A stretch of DNA of 64,000 nucleotides from Roseimicrobium sp. ORNL1. Its GTDB lineage: Bacteria; Verrucomicrobiota; Verrucomicrobiia; Verrucomicrobiales; Verrucomicrobiaceae. The stretch covers positions 2,976,001-3,040,000 of the forward strand of contig NZ_CP049143.1 of the NCBI RefSeq assembly GCF_011044495.1, in the 5' to 3' direction. How positions within the stretch are numbered: the stretch's first letter is position 1; the number at the start of each line of letters is the position of its first letter. The position numbers and the translations under genes are program-made. Of this stretch, positions 47,801 to 55,799 are shown in pieces. The notes beneath the pieces were generated by a model. That model saw nothing but the letters and a program-made list of their open reading frames with translations. It made no database searches and had not been told where the DNA came from.

Positions 47801-49491
47801 TCGATCCGTTCGAGCCCAGAGACTCGCTGGACGATAAGGATGGAGACCGCGTGCCGAATATTTACGAGTACCATCGTGGTACAGACGCTGCGGTGGCGGA
47901 GGTGCTGGTCCCGGACATAACTGTCGATCCAGACGTCAATCCAGAGACAGCGACCGTCAAAAAGACCGTTTTCGATGCGGTTGAAGCAATCAATAGTCAG
48001 CCAGGTGATTGGAAGGTCATCTACGTAAAGAAGGGGCAGTATTGGGCACCCGATACAACGATTAGATTGGAAGACAAAAGCATTGCCCTACTTGGCGAGC
48101 GTACATTGAATCCTCCTTTGCTTGGAGCTGGGCTGGCACCTGCGTTGACTATCAGCCATTCTGATGTGGTCGTCGATGGCTTCGTCATTCGGCATGAGCT
48201 GCCTGAGTTGAGCTTCATCGGCATATCGGTGGGTCTTCCTTCTGATCAATCGCGAGCGAGAGTGGTTAATTGCATCATCAGGGACAATAATGAGAGCAGG
48301 GGGGCGGGCATGTACATCTCCAAGGGTGAGTGCCTTGTTGATCATTGCACATTCTTTGGTAACAATGCTATACCGAGTTGGTCCGCTTCACCTCCGGTGG
48401 AGGGTCTTGGTATCGCGGTTGATGCCTCGGCTAAATTGCGACTGCGCAACTCGGTGGTTTGGAATACGGGCGCACCCGCAGGAAGCTCGCAGATCTGGTC
48501 CAGCGAATTGGCATCTGTAAATGTCATAAACAGTATTGTTCTTGGGGGAGAATTTGGGGCAATAAGCAGCAATCCACGTCTGGACCCGGCATTTGGCCTC
48601 CTGCGTCTGGGAAGTTCTGCAATTGATGCGGGAACGTCGCTGGGGTCGGGTGGACCAACGGTAGATTTTCAGGGTAACCCGAGAGGTTCCAGCCCTGATA
48701 TTGGGGCGGATGAGTTCATTGATACCGATAGCGATGGGCTTCCGGATGTCTGGGAACAGCATTTCTATTCAAGCCTTGGCTATTCCGAGACCTATGATGG
48801 TGATGGAGATGGGCTGGCGAATCTCTACGAATTGGCTTGGGGAATGAACCCAACGCAACCAGACACCGACAATGATGGAACGACAGATCTTGTAGATGTG
48901 CTGGCTGCGGAGTGGCCAAACGAATTCCCGGATTCTGACAACGATGATCTCGCCGATGCGTGGGAGCAGTATTTCTTTGGCAACCTTTCGCAATTGGATA
49001 CCGGTGATCCGGATGGGGATGGATTGACCAATTACTATGAAATGAGATTGGGTTACTTTCCAAATGACGCGGATTCTGATGATGACAACACTTCAGACTT
49101 TTTCGAAGCTCTGAACATCTCGGGTCCGATTCTCCCGGAGGATACCGGCGACGATGATGGTGATAGCATGAGTAACGTCAGGGAGTTGATTGTCGGCACG
49201 AATGCAAGCGTGGCGGATACCAACGGTGACGGACTTCTGGACGGGATGTCCTTGAGCATCGGCTTTAACCCGCTCTCAAGCGATAGTGACGGCGATGGAG
49301 TGAGTAATCTTGACGAAATCGCCAATGGCACCAGCCCGCTTGTGGCAGACACGGACGGCGACGGTGTGAACGATGGGGTGGATGTCTTCCCATTGGATCC
49401 CACCCGGTCTACAGCGCCGTCCGGAAGCCCGATGGATACGACTCCCCCTCAAATCTTCCTGGACTCGCCCGGTAGCGCGACGCCCCTCTAA
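41806..49491 (+). CDS. Giant exported RCC1-propeller / beta-helix / calcium-motif protein
   Basis: 2561 residues. A signal peptide is near residues 25-49 (SWVMALSLAFGLIGGAHLAQG); an alternative start is M32. Residues ~55-765 hold about 14 RCC1 repeats (AGYxHxxALxxDGTVWAWGxNxxGQLGDGT), enough for two seven-bladed propellers. An Ig-like domain follows (~770-865). Then come four modules, each starting with Asp-rich calcium-type motifs (DxDxDGxxD, thrombospondin-3/dockerin-like) and followed by a pectin-lyase-like right-handed helix (GFTIRN, VMHCTVAGN, SPAIDA, PDIGVDE). The end (~2310-2561) is again Asp-rich calcium motifs. The last words TTPPQIFLDSPGSATPL look like the start of another Ig domain cut short. 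It is 10 bases upstream of the Rhs gene. Probably secreted or surface-bound. Confidence 0.88.
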   Translation: MHFFTEEKSAAHNQTNKGCNRPISGRLRSWVMALSLAFGLIGGAHLAQGQSTMVNKRIAAGWNHTVAIGEGGTVWAWGMNNIDEMWGDPSSRLSDYLEPVPVRIGTLTNVISVAVGAHHNVALKDDGTVWVWGVNGGWWGSNGGGILGDGTLNNSATPVQVTALSDIVAVAAGYAHTLALDENGTIWAWGANQNGQLGDGSTTQRLHPVALTTITGVKAIAAGDKFSLAIKDSDGSVWAWGANGYGQLGNGTTTEQHAPVQVGTLSNAVQVACRGQWYGLGHAIALLSDGSVWTWGCNQSGELGLGNYTSSSSPMPVPGLSGIVEVDAGPWSSTMALKSDGTVWAWGLNFNGQLGNGTKTSSNTPVPVNALSNAVAIAAGYDHSAAIAADGKVYTWGNHAAAQLGDDSTFASHAPVQSTGVGAVKQVVTGNAHTLALKHDGTVLAWGFNRFHQLGDGTSQSKANPVPVTGLTHVIATAANAHHSVAVKDDGTVWSWGNNSSGQLGDGTTTNRSTPVQVSGITGASKVAAGYYHGLALKTDGKVRAWGDNSKGQLGDGTTITPLTSVEVSGLTNVTAIAAGGEHCLALKSDKTVWAWGSNYSGQLGNNSWDPSSVPVQVRVQGGGVLTDVIAVACGYEHSMALKSDGTLWVWGANDQGQLDDDTNSWLNVATPVSGLNDVVSIGAGEYHSLAVRSNGELWAKGGSSFAGTLGDGSTGHHLTHVSGGGGFTVALKEDGTLIAFGGNDSGQFGEGLPWNIEAYSPVQVKGLNVLHEAPAVEITSPASSPVTMSLGQTQSITVTEIPGETQLESVSLYHHGVLVGTDSTPPYTFGFTPWTYGNYELRAIGTDSLGLETARSPALSIQVSYNSDSDTLPDWWEIANFGTLTHDASGDVDGDGMTNGEEFLAGLNPSHSNAHEDDDHDRYPNIFEVKNGSDPQDASKVPEPQYVVDPSGGGTHTAIADAAWEAGDYEIILVKKGTYTGWDNVGFTVYSSALLISEDGPASTILDGEGERYGIDLWESAVVEGFTIRNTFYWNAVTAWEGSPTIVNCLIQNHFTEGSSGAIANYGADLMVMHCTVAGNYSHGIYSDSGSTTVCNSIFWNRLGTEFRVGDFATLDVSHSIVRGGHAGTGNLSSDPLLTKSGTLKAGSPAIDAAVFYYTSGRDLHHEPRPVGMLPDIGVDEWVDTDADHLPDAWELETFSSLSHNGIGDGDADGVNDLDEYESGTDPLVADLDTDGDGMTDAEEIAAGLNPSRSDAQEDADLDRYPNITEVKHGTDPFDATKIPLPQYIIDPDGPSSSNELQDAAEDARGYEIILVKPGTYSDDDNLEFVLRDNVLMISEEGAAATIIDGEGEDSYITLYGNSVLEGFTIKNTSNDYGAVCASGGSPAIINCLFLNNSSEEGGAAIFNMGADLMVMHCTVAGNDSHGIYGDGGTTGVYNSIFWNPLSTEFLFQDPGSLTVGHSIVRGGYTGTGNLSADPLLTQSGILKPGSPAIDAAVAYYTSGRDLHNEPRPTGTLPDIGVDEWLDSDSDNMPDAWEQETFGDLTHDGTADGDGDGLNDLGELVFGSNPAIADEDGDGANDGDEAAAGSNPSVTDTDGDTMPDGYEIHQGLSPTDPRDTLDDKDGDRVPNLYEYHRGTAAGTPETLVPDFIVDGEGGGTHTTIGAAITAANIAVDDWQIVFVKQGSYAEAVVLSNKRMVLLGELGREEGSKLPIIESPSYTPSVTLNVGDVVMDGFVIRHPSSTYGRGVEVFAGDTEAVKFSNCFITSNLSSDGSAINVNSSECRLDHCTVFGNRSPIFLGPEPIGSNAIYVFNNGRLRLRNTIVWNTDVPTGGAQIEGNEGTQIEVFNSIVLGAEHGASGADPLLTLTGHLLPGSPAVDPTGGLTFSIPSLDVNGEARTSPPDIGADECINSDADGMPDWWELLHFSDLSHDDTDDGDGDGLGDLDELIFGSDPLVADADGDAANDGVERTAGTNPNDADTDDDGIPDGYEITKGLDPFEPRDSLDDKDGDRVPNIYEYHRGTDAAVAEVLVPDITVDPDVNPETATVKKTVFDAVEAINSQPGDWKVIYVKKGQYWAPDTTIRLEDKSIALLGERTLNPPLLGAGLAPALTISHSDVVVDGFVIRHELPELSFIGISVGLPSDQSRARVVNCIIRDNNESRGAGMYISKGECLVDHCTFFGNNAIPSWSASPPVEGLGIAVDASAKLRLRNSVVWNTGAPAGSSQIWSSELASVNVINSIVLGGEFGAISSNPRLDPAFGLLRLGSSAIDAGTSLGSGGPTVDFQGNPRGSSPDIGADEFIDTDSDGLPDVWEQHFYSSLGYSETYDGDGDGLANLYELAWGMNPTQPDTDNDGTTDLVDVLAAEWPNEFPDSDNDDLADAWEQYFFGNLSQLDTGDPDGDGLTNYYEMRLGYFPNDADSDDDNTSDFFEALNISGPILPEDTGDDDGDSMSNVRELIVGTNASVADTNGDGLLDGMSLSIGFNPLSSDSDGDGVSNLDEIANGTSPLVADTDGDGVNDGVDVFPLDPTRSTAPSGSPMDTTPPQIFLDSPGSATPL

Positions 49492-49501
49492 ATCCTCCCT
49501 C

Positions 49502-52500
49502 ATGACAACCAAGGTACTTAGAACTGCAGGCTTGCTGTGTCTGATTGTGAATGCTGGCTTGTGCTATGGCCAGATCGAGAATCAGCCCAAAGTCGAACCT
49601 TTTACGCCACCACCACCGGTAAGAACCAAAGCGCCATCGAAGAAGGTGGCGCGCGTAGCTCCGTTGCAAAAGGCGGAGACCAAGGTGGTGCCACTTCGAC
49701 TGTCTCCGAAGTCAACCAAGGAGGAGGTGATGGCGTTCCAGGGTTTCAGGGAGCCGCTTATGCCCGTTGATGGTTCAGATTCGCCTTCCGACCGTGCGGC
49801 ATTGATGAGCGCGCTAGGGGGGTGGCTGAAACGTTCCTCTACGGACGATTACACGAAGTTGGAGGAATTCCTGGTGAAGCATCCCAGATCGGTGTGGACA
49901 CCAGGGGTTCGGCTTAATCTTGCGTATATCTACTACGAAACAGGTTACTTTTCCAAGGCGCTGGCTTCCTGGCAGACACTGTGGGAAGAAACCAAGGGTC
50001 TAAAGAACCCAGAGGGGGGAAAGCTTGCCACCATCGCTGCATCGGAGTTGGCTGTCATGCTTGCGCGCGTCGGGCGCATGGAAGAACTTGAATCCCTGTT
50101 GAAGGAGGTGGAAAGCCGGAGCTTCAGAGGCAACGCACTGATCCAAATCGACCGGGCTCGCGAAGGTCTTTGGAACATGAAGAACCGCCCGGGCATCGCG
50201 TTTCGTTGTGGCCCCTACGCGCTAAATCTGATCTACGTACAAAAGTACTCCAAGGCGAAGGAAGGGTTCTTGGACGACAAGGAGGTGGCGTCACCTCGTG
50301 AGGGATTTTCGCTCACCAGGTTACGCGAGTTTGCAGAGGCGAAGCTTGGCATGACCATGCAGGTTGCGCGCCGTTCACCGGGAAGTCGAGTCATCACCCC
50401 GGCTGTGGTTCATTGGAAGGTCAATCACTTCGGTGCCTTGCTTCGGGAGCAGGATGGCAATTATCTGGTAAAGGATCCCACCTTCGGAAACGACACTTGG
50501 GTCACCTCCGCCGCCCTCGACTCAGACAGCTCCGGATATTTTCTTGTTCCAGAAGGTCCCTTGCCGGAAGGCTGGAGCAAGGTATCCATGTCTGAGGGAG
50601 CTTCGCTCTTCGGCAAGGGACATTCAGGCAACAGCGATCCTGATGAAACCACGGGTTGCGATCCTGTGACTTGCGACGCATGCGAAGATGGTCACGGCAT
50701 GGCCACCTATCGATTCCACTCGATGCTTGCTGGACTTCACATTTTTGACATCCCCGTGGGCTATTCCGCAGCAAGAGGACCCTCGGTCGCATTCAAAGTT
50801 TCGTACAACATGAAGGAGGCTGGGCAGCCATCCACAATGACTTTCACCAACTTCTCCCCCCAGTGGGAGAATGAATGGTGCTCCTATCTAGAGGATAACC
50901 CGGGAGTCCCTGGAGCAAATATCAAGGTGAATTTGCCAGGGGGCGGCGCGGAGACCCACACCGGATACAATGCGACTACCCTGATCTTTGGTAAGAACCG
51001 CCGTTGGGACACCATCCTCGCGAGGCTTACTGCGAATTCATATGAACGCCGCATGCCCGACGGCTCCAAAATGGTCTATGCTCACGCCATCGGCACTACG
51101 GGACCGGCGCGAAAGGTGTTTCTTTCCCAGGTGGTCGACCCTCAAGGAAATGCTGTAACACTGAACTACGACACGACACCTGGTTACGAAACAAGGTTGC
51201 TGGAGATTGTTGATGCAACTGGCCTCGTAACCACATTGCAATATCAGGAGCCGGGCGAACCATACCTCGTGACGGAGATCGAAGACCCGTTTGGAAGATC
51301 AGCGCAGTTCACTTATCAAACCGTCTCCGGAGCCAAAAGGCTGACGACAATCACGGATGTTATTGGGTTGCAGTCCTCCTTTGAATACGACGGGAGCGGA
51401 CTGATTACCGCCCTTGTCACCCCCTATGGGCGAACCACGTTCGCCTTTGGCAGTCCGAATATCCCTTATGGATTGATTCGCTGGATTGAGGCCACGGACC
51501 CTCAAGGAGGCAAGGAGCGCATTGAGTATCATCTGGGGTCGTACATGACGAAAATCCCGAACAGAATTCCACTTACTCAAGTTCCCCTTGATACCGGATA
51601 CAATCTCTACATTGAGGACATGGATGATCGCAATACGTTCTATTGGAGTCGCAAAGCCATGTATCATGCTGCGGGCGACTACTCCAAAGCGCATTTATAC
51701 CATTGGTTGCAAGTGGATGGAGCGGATGTTGCGTCTGGAGTCTTGGAAGGTGAAAAGCCAGCCTATGGAAGTCGGGTATGGTACCGCTATCCCGGGCAAA
51801 CAGAGATCAACAGCCTGGGTACTAGCGCCAAGCCGATTCTCAGTGCCCGGTTAATAGAAGATGAAAGCGGCGCACATGTCTCAGCATTCAGTCAGTTCGA
51901 GTACAACGATGCAGGGAATACCACGCGAATGATAGACGAGTTGGGCAGGGACACAGCTATCGAATATGAAACCAATTTGATCGACGTAAAGGCGGTCAAA
52001 CAAAAGGTAGGGGGCGTGTATCAAACTCTGAGTTCGGCAACCTATGACCCCGGGTATCCTGCTCACCGGATGGAGACAGTCACTGATGCGGCTGGCCAGA
52101 CAACCACCTTTACTTACAACGCCTTTGGTCAAGTGGCGACAGTGACAAACCCGTTGAATGACATCACCACTTTCACCTATGAGACTAATGCGGCCAATGA
52201 TGGCTACGGTCAGGTGAAGCTTATCACGGGGGCTCTCCCGGGTGCGACTACTGCTTTCACTTTTGACGGATTTCAAAGGATTCGCACCGTCACGGACTCC
52301 AGCGGGTACACCACGACTTTTGACTACGATGACATGGATCGCGTGACCCTGATCACCTATCCCGATACGACTACAGAACAAATCGTGTACGAAAAGCTTG
52401 ATCTGTTCGCACAAAAGGATCGGGAAGGCCGATGGACACGGACATGGCACAATGCTCTCCGGAAACCTGTTCTCATCGTCGATGCGCTGTCTCGCACCAT

Positions 52501-54772
52501 GCAGCTTGAGTGGTGCAAGTGTGGAGCACTTCAAAAGCTCGTGGATGGAAGGGGCAATCTCACCCGATGGCAGTATGACGAACAGGGACGCAATACGGCG
52601 AAGTTCTATGCCAACGGCAAGACCACTGCTTTCACGTATCAGTCACTGAGTGGTCGCTTGAGTTCCATCACTGACAGTAAGGGACAAGTGAAGCATTTTA
52701 GCTACTTTCTGGATGGTCAGGTGAAGCAGGTGTCCTACGGCAATGCCACGGTGGCCACAGCTCCGGTGAGCTTCACTTACGACTCGGAATATCCGGGTCG
52801 AGTTTTGACTATGACCGATGGCGTTGGGACCACGAGCTACGCCTATCATCCTGTGGGCTCCTTGGGCGCGTTGCGGGTGAGTACGGAAGATGGTCCTCGT
52901 GCGGGTAATTCGGATCTGATTGCTTACACCTATGATGCCCTTGGGCGGATTAAGACACGCAACATCGGCTCGGTAGGCAATGAAAGTCTGATCACTTGGA
53001 CTTACGACTCGCTCGGACGGCCCGTGGGTGAAGTCAATAACTTAGGGGCCTTTGTTTACAATTACGTGGCCGAGACGGAAAGACTTGCTGATGTTGAGTA
53101 TCCAAATGGCCAGAAAACTTTGTTCGACTATTTCAATGCTGTCGGTGATCACCGGCTCAAGACAAGTGAAAATCTGGGCGATGGCACCAATCCGGCGAGC
53201 ACCTTGAGCCGATTTGACTACACGTATACGCCGAATGGCAACTTGGTCACCTGGCAACAGCAGGTGGGGAGTTCCCCGGCCACTAGGTTCAACTTGCTGC
53301 ACGACGCCATTCAACAGCTTACCGCAGCCACTTTGGTGGAGGCGGCCAGCCCTACTACGATTCTTGAGCGTTCGTCTTTCCAGTATGATCGCAGCGGGAA
53401 CCGCGTGTCAAATCAGAAGGGCAACGTTGTCGTGCAAGCTGCATACAATCAGCGAAATCAGCTGACGGCCACCACTGGCGGGGGCAAGCTTCTTGTTGAA
53501 GGATGCACAGACGAAGCTGCATCGGTGACGGTGAATGGCGTCGCTGCGACCACTGACACGTCCAACAACTATCAGGCTTGGATCGACGTGGTTCCCGGGG
53601 CCAACACGGTCACAGTGGAGGCCAGCGACTTTGCTCCAGTGCCTAACGCGACATCCAAATCTTGGTTAGTCACTGTAACAAGCCCAGGATCTCGCAGCTT
53701 TACCTATGATGACAATGGAAACACCCTGACGGATGGGCTGCGGACATTTGAATGGGATGCCGAAAACAGGCTGGTCAAGATCATCCAAGGAGTCAACGTA
53801 TACGAGTTCGCCTATGATGGTATAGGGCGTCGCGTCGCTCAAAAGGTGAATGGAACTTGGGCAGAACAGTGGGTGTGGAGCGGGTTGATATTGTGTGAGG
53901 AACGGGACAATGCTGGCAGTGTCACAAGGCGATTTTATGGCGGTGGTGAAGAGTGGGTTGGTGGGTCAAATGCCGGCGACTATTATTACACTCGAGACCA
54001 CTTGGGGAGTGTTCGCGAACTGACTGACAACACGGCTGCGATACGGGCTCGATATACTTATGATCTCTGGGGCCAGCGCACTCAAATGGGTGGAGACCTG
54101 AACACACAATGGGGCTACACAGGGCACTTTCATCATGTGAGTGGGGTGGTTCTGGCGCCGTTTCGAGCGTATGATCCGGGGACCGGCAGATGGCTGAGCG
54201 AGGATCCAATTGGCGAGCTTGGGGGCGTAAACCTTTATGGTTACGTAGGGAATAGCACAGACGGTTCGGTCGACTTTCTGGGTTTAGTTGACATGAATTT
54301 TTTCAGCCCGAGCGAAAAAAGAATATACGATAGTGCCAATCGGGCTGCTAATGGACTATTAGAAGTTATCACTGTAGGAGGGCATGGGAATCCGATGGGC
54401 ATGCTAGACACTAATCGCAGGGACTTGTCCCCCCAAAAACTTGCCAGCCTCATAAGAGCTCACCCAAAATTTGACGGCAAGCGACCCGTCTATCTGATGT
54501 CTTGTGGCACTGGCGCTACACGGAGGGATGGCTTGCCGAACTTTGCGCAGCAGTTGGCGAATGAGTTGGGTGTAACGGTGTGGGCTCCCGATCAGTATAT
54601 TTGGTATTGGGATGATGGTTATACCAATATCGGGAATGCCAATATTTGCCACCTTAGTGATCTTGGCCCGCCAAGGGGTGAGAACTGGGGGCATTATTAT
54701 GAGCATAAGCCAGTTATGAAAGCTGGCTCGAGACGCCCAATTTTTCCACCAAGGATCCCCGAGGGAATATGA
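49502..54772 (+). CDS. YD-repeat/Rhs polymorphic toxin with C39-like N-terminal and caspase-like C-terminal domains
   Basis: 1756 residues from the ATG at 49502. Signal peptide residues 1-23. A TPR-like stretch (~105-230) precedes a C39-peptidase-like domain with C236 (RCGPYAL), H309 (VNHFGALL) and D325 (VKDPTFG). YD repeats (~450-1320) have typical phrases such as TYDSLGRPVGEVNN. A glucodextranase/Ig-like insert (~1323-1410) lies before the Rhs core (YTRDHLGSVRELTD, APFRAYDPGTGRWLSEDPIGE, NLYGYVGNS). The ~160-residue variable tip has H1628 (TVGGHGNP) and C1668 (YLMSCGTG), followed by FAQQLANELGVTVWAPDQY, a His/Cys pattern like clan CD (C80/caspase-fold) proteases. The next gene overlaps by ATGA and is the immunity candidate. 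Confidence 0.88.
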   Translation: MTTKVLRTAGLLCLIVNAGLCYGQIENQPKVEPFTPPPPVRTKAPSKKVARVAPLQKAETKVVPLRLSPKSTKEEVMAFQGFREPLMPVDGSDSPSDRAALMSALGGWLKRSSTDDYTKLEEFLVKHPRSVWTPGVRLNLAYIYYETGYFSKALASWQTLWEETKGLKNPEGGKLATIAASELAVMLARVGRMEELESLLKEVESRSFRGNALIQIDRAREGLWNMKNRPGIAFRCGPYALNLIYVQKYSKAKEGFLDDKEVASPREGFSLTRLREFAEAKLGMTMQVARRSPGSRVITPAVVHWKVNHFGALLREQDGNYLVKDPTFGNDTWVTSAALDSDSSGYFLVPEGPLPEGWSKVSMSEGASLFGKGHSGNSDPDETTGCDPVTCDACEDGHGMATYRFHSMLAGLHIFDIPVGYSAARGPSVAFKVSYNMKEAGQPSTMTFTNFSPQWENEWCSYLEDNPGVPGANIKVNLPGGGAETHTGYNATTLIFGKNRRWDTILARLTANSYERRMPDGSKMVYAHAIGTTGPARKVFLSQVVDPQGNAVTLNYDTTPGYETRLLEIVDATGLVTTLQYQEPGEPYLVTEIEDPFGRSAQFTYQTVSGAKRLTTITDVIGLQSSFEYDGSGLITALVTPYGRTTFAFGSPNIPYGLIRWIEATDPQGGKERIEYHLGSYMTKIPNRIPLTQVPLDTGYNLYIEDMDDRNTFYWSRKAMYHAAGDYSKAHLYHWLQVDGADVASGVLEGEKPAYGSRVWYRYPGQTEINSLGTSAKPILSARLIEDESGAHVSAFSQFEYNDAGNTTRMIDELGRDTAIEYETNLIDVKAVKQKVGGVYQTLSSATYDPGYPAHRMETVTDAAGQTTTFTYNAFGQVATVTNPLNDITTFTYETNAANDGYGQVKLITGALPGATTAFTFDGFQRIRTVTDSSGYTTTFDYDDMDRVTLITYPDTTTEQIVYEKLDLFAQKDREGRWTRTWHNALRKPVLIVDALSRTMQLEWCKCGALQKLVDGRGNLTRWQYDEQGRNTAKFYANGKTTAFTYQSLSGRLSSITDSKGQVKHFSYFLDGQVKQVSYGNATVATAPVSFTYDSEYPGRVLTMTDGVGTTSYAYHPVGSLGALRVSTEDGPRAGNSDLIAYTYDALGRIKTRNIGSVGNESLITWTYDSLGRPVGEVNNLGAFVYNYVAETERLADVEYPNGQKTLFDYFNAVGDHRLKTSENLGDGTNPASTLSRFDYTYTPNGNLVTWQQQVGSSPATRFNLLHDAIQQLTAATLVEAASPTTILERSSFQYDRSGNRVSNQKGNVVVQAAYNQRNQLTATTGGGKLLVEGCTDEAASVTVNGVAATTDTSNNYQAWIDVVPGANTVTVEASDFAPVPNATSKSWLVTVTSPGSRSFTYDDNGNTLTDGLRTFEWDAENRLVKIIQGVNVYEFAYDGIGRRVAQKVNGTWAEQWVWSGLILCEERDNAGSVTRRFYGGGEEWVGGSNAGDYYYTRDHLGSVRELTDNTAAIRARYTYDLWGQRTQMGGDLNTQWGYTGHFHHVSGVVLAPFRAYDPGTGRWLSEDPIGELGGVNLYGYVGNSTDGSVDFLGLVDMNFFSPSEKRIYDSANRAANGLLEVITVGGHGNPMGMLDTNRRDLSPQKLASLIRAHPKFDGKRPVYLMSCGTGATRRDGLPNFAQQLANELGVTVWAPDQYIWYWDDGYTNIGNANICHLSDLGPPRGENWGHYYEHKPVMKAGSRRPIFPPRIPEGI

Positions 54773-55050
54773 AACGCCTCCAAATGTCACTTGTTTGCAT
54801 GCTGTGGTTGTTGTTGGTTAATTGTAAGGAACAGCCGCCAACAACAGGTAGGGAAGAATTTTTTATAGAAGCCGGTGAGCGCAAAGCGTTGGAAGGGACG
54901 GCGCTTGCTGGAGATATGGTGAGCTCGGAACGGTTATATAAGTACTACTTATACTGCGTATATGAACAGGATAAGGCTTTATACTGGTTGAAAATTGCTG
55001 AAAAAAATGGCAGCGAAGATGCTCGAAGTTGTTTGAGGCATATGCCTTGA
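54769..55050 (+). CDS. Sel1-like lipoprotein, putative immunity protein
   Basis: 93 residues. The signal MKRLQMSLVCMLWLLLVNC ends in a lipobox (LVNC). The mature part has one Sel1-like helical unit (YCVYEQDKALYWLKIAEKNGSEDARSCLRHM). The start overlaps the stop of the Rhs gene, ATGA, so translation is coupled. Small Sel1 or lipoprotein partners are common immunity proteins (family knowledge). The G+C is clearly low, as in the toxin tip. No other gene candidate for immunity is next to it. Confidence 0.78.
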   Translation: MKRLQMSLVCMLWLLLVNCKEQPPTTGREEFFIEAGERKALEGTALAGDMVSSERLYKYYLYCVYEQDKALYWLKIAEKNGSEDARSCLRHMP

Positions 55051-55063
55051 CGAAGGGTGGCTG

Positions 55064-55091
55064 CCAAATCAGCCTTTCTAGGCTGATTTGG
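55064..55091 (+). terminator. Hairpin after the toxin-immunity pair
   Basis: An 11-bp perfect stem CCAAATCAGCC with GGCTGATTTGG and a 6-nt loop, 14 nt after the immunity stop. It has no T run, so it may be a weak terminator or end-protecting structure. Confidence 0.55.
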
Positions 55092-55139
55092 TGCTATCTC
55101 GTCAACCGCTGCTTAAAGAAAGAGACTTCTTTCTTGGAG

Positions 55140-55799
55140 TCAATTCAACCCCACATGGACATCCAGCAGACCATGGAGAGCTTCGGTCCTTTTCGGTAAC
55201 TCTGCGAGACTGCCGTCTTTCAGAGACTCCGTGAACGAGTTGAAAAGACTCCACACATTCCGCTCTTCAAATACCGCGTGACGAGGTTTCCGCCCTTCGT
55301 GCAGCACAGAAGGAATCAGACGGTTGCCGCACACGCCGACATCAGTAGCCCGAATGACAAGGTCGTGGGCTTGGATGTCGTCGAGATCAGCTTTCTTGTA
55401 GGCGGCGATGCGCTTGTCTTGGTGATGCCATTTCTCCATCAATTGACCAATGGCTCTACCGGTGATGAAAGGCAGGTCACGAACGATGTGTCGGGTGTGT
55501 TTCCGGGCGAATTTGACCTCTCCAGAAAACGACAAATTATCACAAATGAAACAACTGGCGCCGGCAACGAGACCTGCAGGAAAGGTTTTGTCGTGGCTGT
55601 TCCTGAGGCCGAGAACCCAGGTGTAATCGTCTGAGGATTGTTTGCCTTGCACCTCCATCAGACCAAAATACCTGCTTCCATTGTGGCTGAGGCTGTGAGC
55701 GACAGTGCCAATGGTGAGGTTGGTCTTGGAGAGGGTGGTCTGGACTTCGCTGACGTGGTCTCTGTTTAGGTCCTCGGTCGGTCTAGGGGGTTCTGCCAT
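55140..55799 (-). CDS. DUF932-like plasmid/phage protein, short
   Basis: 219 residues from the ATG at 55799. The block YFGLMEVQGKQSSDDYTWVLGLRNSHDKTFPAGLVAGASCFICDN and then FSGEVKFARKHTRHI is the core of the DUF932 family, found on plasmids and phages; function unknown. The family is usually ~270-350 residues, so N-terminal parts may be lost or the start may be upstream. It is the last gene inside the island and lies opposite to the toxin. Confidence 0.7.
   Translation of the reverse strand: MAEPPRPTEDLNRDHVSEVQTTLSKTNLTIGTVAHSLSHNGSRYFGLMEVQGKQSSDDYTWVLGLRNSHDKTFPAGLVAGASCFICDNLSFSGEVKFARKHTRHIVRDLPFITGRAIGQLMEKWHHQDKRIAAYKKADLDDIQAHDLVIRATDVGVCGNRLIPSVLHEGRKPRHAVFEERNVWSLFNSFTESLKDGSLAELPKRTEALHGLLDVHVGLN

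Noticed and set aside
54769-55050. The lipoprotein as a plain Sel1 scaffold unrelated to the toxin
   Set aside because: The ATGA overlap and shared low G+C with the toxin tip favour a toxin-partner role, though not proven.
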